From NCBI RefSeq assembly GCF_900187305.1, contig NZ_LT906434.1:1488001-1552000 (forward strand): DNA of 64,000 bases. Direction: 5' to 3'. Positions within the stretch are counted from its first letter, which is position 1; each line of letters opens with the position of its first letter. Of this stretch, positions 57,839-64,000 are shown piece by piece. The notes below the pieces were generated by a model. That model made no database searches. It was not told the origin of the DNA and saw nothing but the letters and a program-made list of their open reading frames with translations. The stretch comes from Neisseria zoodegmatis (lineage in GTDB: Bacteria > Pseudomonadota > Gammaproteobacteria > Burkholderiales > Neisseriaceae). The translations under genes were made by a program, and so were the position numbers.

Positions 57839-57909
57839 AAAGCTCGTTTTAGCGAAGCTCACGAAGTTCGCTTTAGCGAAACTCGCAATGCTCGTTTTCA
57901 GACGGCCTC
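57839..57909. repeat. Two to three units of the 24-base repeat with uptake sequence, reverse orientation
   Basis: Read on the minus strand: uptake sequence, then CGAGCATTGCGAGTTTCGCT, a unit with CGAACTTCGTGAGCTTCGCT, and a partial third. It lies between the small membrane-protein gene and the end of the WG-repeat gene; the 220 bases before it hold only the terminator and an uptake sequence. Confidence 0.65.
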
Positions 57910-57930
57910 AAGCTTTTATGGAAACAAGCC

Positions 57931-59710
57931 CTATTGCTTGGCCACAATGCTGTTGCTGTAAAGGCTGATGTGCTTGTATTCAAAAGGTAAAACGGTTTTG
58001 CCTTGGCGGTCGATTACGCCTTTTTTGCCGTTTTTAGCTGCAACCAGCAGGCCGTGTTCGTTGAAGCAGATGTGTTGCAAGTCTGAGCCGGGAACTTTGC
58101 TGCCGGATTTTTTTTGCAGGGCTGGAAGCAGGTGTTTCGTTTGACTTTTGTGCCTTTTTACCCGGCTTGACATCTTGGTTCAACAAGGTAAAGCTATATT
58201 CAGGCTGGATGATCCATTCGCCTTGTTCATTCACGAAGCCCTCTTGGTTGAGCATGGCTTGGCGGTCGGTATCTATTTTGCGGGCGAATCCGTAGCCTTG
58301 CTTATCGAAGCCAAACACCAATTCCACGCCTTTTTCGGTAAAAGGTTCTGCTATTTCTTGGCCGTTTAGCGTGCGGTATTGATAGCTCGAGACTTGAGCT
58401 TCTGCGTCTGCTTGGGCTATTTCGAGCAAAGAGCTGTTCGGCAGATGCTTGATGCTTTCTTTTTGCGGCTTGAGCGTCCACTCTCCTTGGGCATTCAGCA
58501 CGCCGTTGAGGTTTTTGTCGTCGAGAACCATCACATATTCTCCGTTATCGAGCGGTTCCAACTTTTTAAACCGCACCGGTATGCGTAGTTTGCCTGCGGA
58601 ATCCATCATGCCCGTATAGCCGGTTTCTTTCGAGGTAACGCGGAACCAGCCGTTTGGAGCCATCGGGCCGCTGATATCGAGATGACTGTATTCGAGCGGC
58701 ATTTTGAATATCCACTGCCCTTGCAGATCAACAAATCCTTTTTCCAAGCCGTTGCATGTTTTTACGGGGAATCTGCCTGCTTGATTCATCCAATCAACCG
58801 GAAAATATTCAAATTCGGGCGGTAAAACATCTTCTCCTTTGGCATTGACCAAGCCGTAGCATTTTTTGCCGTCTTGCTGTTTTATCGACATCCACAGCTC
58901 GAAATTTTGCGGATTGCGGAAAGGAATCAAGCGGTTGTAAGCGCGTTGTTTAAAATCTTGCGGGTTAATCAGCCAGCTGCCGTTAACGTCGAACAGCCCC
59001 ACCGTTTGCGTGCCGGCATTGTCGTAAACCATGGCGCTGTTTGCTTTATCACTCGGAAAGAACAAAGAAACTGCCGTACCGGCATCTTGCTGTATGCGGG
59101 CTTGGTGCTTTTGGGCTTTTTCTGAGGCCGTCTGAAATTTGCCGGGGAAAAGTTGCTGCAATTTTTGAAGCAGCAAAGCATCAATATCGGGATGCCACTT
59201 GCTCACAAACGGTTCGGCCAGCCATTCGCCTTCTGCATTGATGATGCCCATTTTGGAAGACGACCCGCGGTTTCTTTTGGCGAGTGTTCGGGCATCCAAA
59301 CAGTGTTTTTTGCGTTGCGCTTTGGAAGCCGGTTGCTCGGGCTTTTTCTCCGACATAAACAAAGTCGCCAAAAGCTTTTTTTCTTCCTGCATCAAATTCT
59401 TTTCGATGTTCGGAATGGCGGTGAGCGGGTAAATGAAACCATCTTGTTCGGCGATTTTGGCCGTGCCGTTTTTATCCAGCAAGGTGTAGCGGGTTTCCGC
59501 AGAAACTTTACACTCGGGGTACAGCGGTTTTTCAATCACATAAAACAAAACGCTTTCATCGTTTGCTTGGGCGGCAGGCGCGTTTTTTTCAGTTTCAGAC
59601 GGCATCACGTCTGTTTTTTCCTCAACCGCAGCGGACATATCGGGCGCGGTGCGGCTGGCACATGCGGCAAACAGTAAAGGCAGGCAAAGGGCTAATAAAC
59701 GTAATTTCAT
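57931..59710 (-). CDS. WG-repeat lipoprotein interrupted by a frameshift at an A8 tract
   Basis: From ATG 59710 (MKLRLLALCLPLLFAAC) the first frame runs to a stop at 58034 (about 558 residues). It has a signal with lipobox FAAC and several WG-type blocks of the form G-hh-N-x-x-G-x-W (GIINAEGEWLAEP, GLFDVNGSWLINP, GFVDLQGQWIFKM, GVLNAQGEWTLKP, GFVNEQGEWIIQP). At about 58107-58114 (plus strand TTTTTTTT) there are 8 A bases in the coding strand. After it the first frame turns into non-conserved sequence, while the other frame continues with ICFNEHGLLVAAKNGKKGVI, another WG unit, to 57931. Seven A bases would join both. WG-repeat function is not established. Confidence 0.75.
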
Positions 59711-59738
59711 TCGGATTCCTTGATGGGCGTGCGAAAAC

Positions 59739-60620
59739 CTATTCATCAGCTTTGTTTTGTTTAGGGGTTTCCGTATTCGATTGGGTATTCGGCGATGATT
59801 TTTCAGCCGGAAGGCTGGCTTGGACTTTCTTTTTCTTTGCGGCAGGCTCGCGGCCATATACATCGCGTTCGGTGTCGATAATTTTTTGTTTGATAAAGCG
59901 GTAGCTTTCCGTGGCAGGCTCAACGGTGGAAAGCGTACCGTCTTCAAGCCGGTATTGGATTTCTATTGTGGTTTTGCGGTTTGTTTCTTTGCGGGCATTT
60001 AAAGACATTGCCATCTGCCCGTTGAGATACCAGTGCTTGCGGCTTTCTTCATATTCGATTCGGCCGCTCGTGCGCGACCACTCATCTATTTTCTTACCTT
60101 TGTAGTAGATGGTTTCGCTGCTGCCGTTTTCGCTTAAACGCTGCTCGGCGCACATGGAGCCGTCGTCGCAGAAGCCGATGCGGTTGAACTGCTTGTTGTC
60201 GTGGTTGAAATAAACTGCATCCAGCTTGCCTTCAGGCGTATAAACGGCCAAATATCCGCGAACGCTGCTGGTGAGCGGGCTTTCGATATTAACGCCGTAA
60301 AACACATCGGTTTGCTTGCGCCCGTCGGCAAAGAAGTCTTGCATCAGATAAAGGCCGTTATCCTGCAAGCCGTAAGATTCGCGGTAAAAGCCTTTGGGAT
60401 CGGCCTGCTCTTTAACATTCCATTCAGCATCAAAATAAATTACTTTTTGCACCGGCAAGCCTTTTGCCGCTTCTTGAGCCGCAGCCGTGCGCTTCAAAAA
60501 ATCCGCTTGGGTTTGCGGAAGCTCGTTGATATTGGTATAGACGTTGCGATCTTCTTTCGGCGTAGATTGGCAGGCACTCAGCACTAGGGAAAGCAATACA
60601 GGCAAAACAGCTTTTTTCAT
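59739..60620 (-). CDS. Putative lipoprotein of unknown function
   Basis: 293 residues from ATG 60620 (MKKAVLPVLLSLVLSAC). Lipobox LSAC at C17. The body has YFDAEWNVKEQADPKGFYRE and repeats of the toxin-antitoxin MORN-like style (YLAVYTPEGKLDAVYF, HWYLNGQMAMSLN); the last 40 residues are low-complexity Lys/Ser/Thr/Asn. It lies 28 bases upstream of the WG-repeat lipoprotein gene on the same strand, so the two are probably one operon. Confidence 0.75.
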   Translation of the reverse strand: MKKAVLPVLLSLVLSACQSTPKEDRNVYTNINELPQTQADFLKRTAAAQEAAKGLPVQKVIYFDAEWNVKEQADPKGFYRESYGLQDNGLYLMQDFFADGRKQTDVFYGVNIESPLTSSVRGYLAVYTPEGKLDAVYFNHDNKQFNRIGFCDDGSMCAEQRLSENGSSETIYYKGKKIDEWSRTSGRIEYEESRKHWYLNGQMAMSLNARKETNRKTTIEIQYRLEDGTLSTVEPATESYRFIKQKIIDTERDVYGREPAAKKKKVQASLPAEKSSPNTQSNTETPKQNKADE

Positions 60621-60805
60621 CAAAAATTCCTGGCAAACGAAGTTGCATTGACAACTGGAAAAATATTGAGAAGGCATAATATCGAAGTTATGATAATACC
60701 GCCATATAATCGTTTATGCGGTTTGAAAATGCGGAAGAACGTGCGTTCCGCTATATTCAACGGGATGATGTTTGTAGCGGTTATTGTACGACGATTTTAA
60801 ATCAA

Positions 60806-60837
60806 AGGCCGTCTGAAAAATATTTTTCAGACGGCCT
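60806..60837 (-). terminator. tkt terminator of paired uptake sequences
   Basis: AGGCCGTCTGAAAAA, TA loop, complement; 20 bases past the tkt stop. Confidence 0.8.
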
Positions 60838-60857
60838 CTTTCACAACTAGCCTGTGC

Positions 60858-62849
60858 TTAACCTTTCAGCACGGCTTTTACGGTATTTACCACATTATCA
60901 ACGGTAAAGCCGAATTCTTTAAACAGCAGTTCTGCCGGAGCCGATTCACCGAAGCGGTCGAGGCCGACTACGGCACCGTTCAGGCCGACGTATTTGTACC
61001 AGCCGTCGGTAACGCCTGCTTCAACGGCGATGCGCGGCAGGTTTTGCGGCAGTACGCTGTTGCGGTAGGCGGCATCTTGCCGGTCGAATACGTTGGTGGA
61101 AGGCATGGAAACGACGTTTACGGCAATGCCTTGTTCGGCCAATGCTTTTTGTGCATTCAAAGCCAACTCGACTTCGGAACCGGTGGCGATTACCACGGCT
61201 TGGGCTTGGCCGTTTTCGGCTTCGCTGATGACATAGCCGCCGCGTTTAATATTATCCAACTGTGCTTGGCTGCGCGGGATGAACGGCAGGTTTTGGCGGC
61301 TGAAAATCAGGCAGCTCGGATGGTCTGCGGCTTTGGCGGCTTCTGCCCATGCCACCAACGATTCGGCTGTGTCGCACGGCCGCCATACGGCCATGTTGGG
61401 AATCAGGCGCAGGGTGGCGGTTTGCTCGACAGGTTGGTGGGTGGGGCCGTCTTCGCCGAGGCCGATGGAGTCGTGGGTAAACACGAAAATCGGGTTGATT
61501 TTCATCAGCGAGGCCATGCGCAGGGCGTTGCGGGCGTATTCGCTGAACATCAGGAAGGTTGCGCCGAAGGGTTTTAGGCCGCCGTGCAGGGTCATGCCGT
61601 TCATGATGGCGGCCATGCCGAATTCGCGCACGCCGTAGTGGATATAGTTGCCGCCGTTTTCGGCGGTTACGGCTTTACTTGCCGACCAATCGGTAAGGTT
61701 CGACGGGGTAAGGTCGGCGGAACCGCCTACAAATTCGGGCAAGACTTTAGTGAGGATTTCAATGCTGTTTTGGCTGGCCTTGCGGGTGGCGATTTTTTCG
61801 GCTTTACCGCACACTTCTTTTAAGGCCGTCTGAACATAGGTATCGAAGTTTTCCGGCAGTTTGTTATCCATGCGGCGCACGAACTCGGCGGCTTCGGCGG
61901 GGAATTTTTCTTGATAACGGGCGAATTTTTCGTTCCATTCGGCTTCGAGTTTCGCGCCTTTTTCTTTGGCGCTCCACGCGGCGTAAACGTCTTGCGGGAT
62001 TTCAAACGGGCCGTGGTTCCAGCCCAAATGTTTGCGGGTGGCTTCGATTTCTTCGGTTCCCAGCGGTGCGCCGTGGGTTTTGTGGCTGCCTTCTTTGGTG
62101 GCCGCGCCTTTGCCGATTAAGGTTTTGCAGCAGATGATGGAAGGTTTGCCGGTTTCGGCTTTGGCCGCTTCGATGGCCGTCTGAATGGCGGCGGTGTCGT
62201 GGCCGTTTACGTTCGGCACCACATGCCAGCCGTAGCTTTCAAAGCGTTGCGGAATGTTTTCGGTAAACCAGCCGTCGACTTTGCCGTCGATAGAGATATT
62301 GTTGTCGTCGTAGAGCACGATCAGTTTGCCCAAGCCCAAAGTGCCGGCCAGCGAGCAGGCTTCGTGCGACACGCCTTCCATCAGGCAGCCGTCGCCCAAG
62401 AACACATAAGTGTGGTGGTCGACAATATCGAGGCCGTCTTTATTGAATTCGGCGGCGAGGATTTTTTCGGCCAACGCCATGCCGACTGCGTTGGCAATGC
62501 CTTGCCCCAACGGGCCGGTGGTGGTTTCCACGCCGTCGGTGTAGCCGTATTCGGGGTGGCCGGGGGTTTTGCTGTGCAGTTGGCGGAAGTTTTTCAGGTC
62601 TTCAATGGATACGTTGTAGCCGGTAAGGTGCAGTAGGCTGTAAAGAATCATTGATGCGTGGCCGTTGGATAATACGAAGCGGTCGCGGTTGTAGAATTTG
62701 GGGTTGGCGGGGTTGTGGTTTAAAAATTTCGTCCACAGCACTTCGGCCATTTCAGCCATGCCCATCGGCGCACCGGGGTGGCCGGAATTGGCTTTTTGAA
62801 CTGCGTCGACGGAAAGAAAACGGATGGCGTTTGCCAGTTGAGAAGCCAT
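60858..62849 (-). CDS. tkt: Transketolase
   Basis: 663 residues from ATG 62849 ([20 protein letters not shown]), with AAGGT upstream; the longer frame to 63122 runs into the promoter region. TPP enzyme of the pentose phosphate pathway. [55 protein letters not shown] and DDNNISIDG (TPP binding), and [20 protein letters not shown] in the pyrimidine domain. Uptake sequences occur in frame at about 61826 and 62175. Confidence 0.98.
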   Translation of the reverse strand: MASQLANAIRFLSVDAVQKANSGHPGAPMGMAEMAEVLWTKFLNHNPANPKFYNRDRFVLSNGHASMILYSLLHLTGYNVSIEDLKNFRQLHSKTPGHPEYGYTDGVETTTGPLGQGIANAVGMALAEKILAAEFNKDGLDIVDHHTYVFLGDGCLMEGVSHEACSLAGTLGLGKLIVLYDDNNISIDGKVDGWFTENIPQRFESYGWHVVPNVNGHDTAAIQTAIEAAKAETGKPSIICCKTLIGKGAATKEGSHKTHGAPLGTEEIEATRKHLGWNHGPFEIPQDVYAAWSAKEKGAKLEAEWNEKFARYQEKFPAEAAEFVRRMDNKLPENFDTYVQTALKEVCGKAEKIATRKASQNSIEILTKVLPEFVGGSADLTPSNLTDWSASKAVTAENGGNYIHYGVREFGMAAIMNGMTLHGGLKPFGATFLMFSEYARNALRMASLMKINPIFVFTHDSIGLGEDGPTHQPVEQTATLRLIPNMAVWRPCDTAESLVAWAEAAKAADHPSCLIFSRQNLPFIPRSQAQLDNIKRGGYVISEAENGQAQAVVIATGSEVELALNAQKALAEQGIAVNVVSMPSTNVFDRQDAAYRNSVLPQNLPRIAVEAGVTDGWYKYVGLNGAVVGLDRFGESAPAELLFKEFGFTVDNVVNTVKAVLKG

Positions 62850-63060
62850 TTGGATACCTTTGTTGTTTAGGGGTAAAAACGCTTGGATTATCGCCCGATT
62901 CTCAAGGCGTTTCAAGGCGGTTTCAGACGGCCTGAAGGATTTTTGATGGGGATGGGCAAGGCAAACGGATGATTGTTTGGATACTTGCCGTTGCTCAAGT
63001 ATCTTGCCCGGCTTATATCTTGTAAAATCTTCCTCTTTCTTTTCAGACGGCCTGTTTCCG

Positions 63061-63777
63061 ATGCAGCTTACCCATCCTCCGCTCACGCTTAATGTTTTGC
63101 ACACGTTAAATTCGCTCGGCATTCAAACGCTTGAGGATTTGCACGCGCATGGTTCGGTTAAGGCATTTTTGCTGCTGAAGGCCGCTGGATTAACGATTAC
63201 CCGCAGCACTTTGTGGCAGCTTGAGGCTTTAATTCGTGGTGTTAAACCGCAAGACTTGAGGCCGTCTGAAAAAGCCGAGCTGCTGGAAAAGTTGAAGCAA
63301 CATCCGCCCGTTGATGTTTTTCCGCCATTGGCAGAGATGGAACATTTTATGCGCGAGGCGTTGGCGCAGGCCGAACAGTCGGCAGCGATGGGGGAAATAC
63401 CGGTCGGCGCGGTGGTGGTGCGTAACGGCGAAGTGATTGCCGCTGCGCACAATACTTGCGTTACCGGATGCAGTATCAGCCGACACGCTGAAATCAATGT
63501 GCTGTCGGCGGCGGGGGAAGTTTTGAAGAATTACCGTTTGGACGGCTGCGATGTGTATATCACTTTAGAGCCGTGCAGCATGTGTACGGGCGCGTTGATT
63601 CAGGCGCGGGTGCGGCGGGTTATTTATGGCGCGGCAGAACCGAAAACCGGTGCGGCAGGAAGCGTGTGCGATTTGTTTGCGAATAGCCGTCTTAACAGCC
63701 ATACGGCGGTCAAAGGCGGGATTTTGGCGGATGCGTGTGGCGAGATGTTGAAGCGGTTTTTTAGTAGTCGGCGTTAA
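63061..63777 (+). CDS. tadA: tRNA-specific adenosine deaminase with N-terminal TfoX-C-like domain
   Basis: 238 residues from ATG 63061. Residues 1-60 ([45 protein letters not shown]) have the helix-hairpin pattern of the TfoX C-terminal domain. The deaminase follows from about 92: HAEI (zinc His and catalytic Glu) and [10 protein letters not shown]. It converts A34 to inosine in tRNA-Arg. An uptake sequence is in frame at the domain joint (63260), encoding RPSEK. Another uptake sequence ends 9 bases before the ATG, and there is no clear Shine-Dalgarno site. Confidence 0.93.
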   Translation: MQLTHPPLTLNVLHTLNSLGIQTLEDLHAHGSVKAFLLLKAAGLTITRSTLWQLEALIRGVKPQDLRPSEKAELLEKLKQHPPVDVFPPLAEMEHFMREALAQAEQSAAMGEIPVGAVVVRNGEVIAAAHNTCVTGCSISRHAEINVLSAAGEVLKNYRLDGCDVYITLEPCSMCTGALIQARVRRVIYGAAEPKTGAAGSVCDLFANSRLNSHTAVKGGILADACGEMLKRFFSSRR

Positions 63778-63790
63778 TACTATAAAGAAA

Positions 63791-63814
63791 GCGGAAAAGT
63801 ATTTACTTTTCCGC
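63791..63814. terminator. Bidirectional intrinsic terminator
   Basis: GCGGAAAAGTA, TT loop, TACTTTTCCGC. It lies between tadA and the partial gene on the minus strand. Confidence 0.75.
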
Positions 63815-63843
63815 AGCGGTTCTTATTTCTTTTCCTGCCCCAC

Positions 63844-64000
63844 TCAGGTGTTCTGATGATTTATGGAGAATTTTTCTTCTAATGACTTGGCTACAAAATC
63901 TATGCATTCTTGCGGGCTTTGAAAAGTCCTTACATCTAAATTTATTGAGTGGGAATGACCGTCTATAACGTAAATACTTTCATCAGGCCTATATCTCACA
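63844..64000 (-). CDS. C-terminal part of an unidentified AT-rich gene (5' end outside window)
   Basis: The minus-strand frame stays open from the window edge (63999) to a TGA at 63844-63846, giving 51 residues including DESIYVIDGHSHSINLDVR and SPQECIDFVAKSLEEKFS. Its A/T-rich codon use differs from tadA. The family is not recognised; small acidic helical tails of this kind are common in immunity proteins, but that is not evidence. Confidence 0.6.
   Translation of the reverse strand, partial: VRYRPDESIYVIDGHSHSINLDVRTFQSPQECIDFVAKSLEEKFSINHQNT

Noticed and set aside
1..64000. tRNA or rRNA genes
   Set aside because: No cloverleaf with a GGTTCRA loop or rRNA-like sequence was noticed; a tRNAscan or Infernal run would settle this.

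Overview
The window is chromosomal DNA from a Neisseria species. The main evidence is the roughly 80 scattered copies of the neisserial DNA uptake sequence (core GCCGTCTGAA). Most carry the AG prefix (AGGCCGTCTGAA) of many commensal and animal Neisseria, and only a few carry the AT prefix typical of meningococcus and gonococcus. Proteins also read as neisserial: a peroxiredoxin-glutaredoxin fusion, GyrA with S91/D95 numbering, a CNP1-type protein, and a TadA with an N-terminal extension. Species cannot be fixed from this sequence. Most of the window is ordinary core genome with high coding density. Many convergent gene pairs end in an inverted pair of uptake sequences that serves as terminator.

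Layout. 1-6400: an unidentified gene tail, an MliC/ACP-like lipoprotein, a lipoamide-dehydrogenase-like flavoprotein beside the Prx-Grx fusion, the overlapping metX-metW pair and trmB. 6400-14750: gyrA, a CNP1 protein followed by a small MITE-like element, a TauE/SafE exporter, a Ppx/GppA phosphatase, pdxH and an HDAC-like amidohydrolase. 14900-20100: yajC-secD-secF, htpX, and an 820-base intergenic region with two perfect DnaA boxes and an AT-rich core. 20100-26300: ygfZ, a hotdog protein, an FMN glutamate-synthase-like membrane protein, a PlsC-type acyltransferase, a nitroreductase, a YdcH protein and a lipocalin. 26400-31850: ychF, an AT-rich LprI-like/amidase pair, tyrS, mutM and a MlaC paralogue. 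32000-36150: a glutaredoxin-like protein overlapping pcnB, then a DUF3460 gene, an O-methyltransferase, a CpoB-like lipoprotein and purE.

36270-42000 holds a two-gene FabG/FabF operon with no partners nearby, and pqiABC (MCE lipid transport). 42200-46500: an IS110 remnant, then divergent ppsA and ppsR. 46600-53530: an amino-acid-binding lipoprotein, prfC, a PotD/PotF-type lipoprotein and alaS. 53600-55600 is the clearest accessory segment: an AT-rich gene for a PIN-like nuclease with two C-terminal zinc ribbons, followed by two palindromic repeats. 55600-64000: lptE-holA, a small membrane protein, two neighbouring lipoproteins (one broken at an A8 tract), tkt, tadA and an unidentified partial gene.

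Functional themes are envelope biogenesis and lipid transport (SecDF-YajC, LptE, PqiABC, MlaC, PlsC), redox defence (Prx-Grx, Lpd-like, glutaredoxin-like, nitroreductase), translation (TyrS, AlaS, RF3, TrmB, TadA, YchF) and the PEP synthase/regulator pair. Main candidates for a second look: the PIN/zinc-ribbon gene, the A8 frameshift in the WG-repeat lipoprotein, a dispersed 24-base repeat that always abuts an uptake sequence, the DnaA-box-rich intergenic region, and the isolated FabG/FabF pair.
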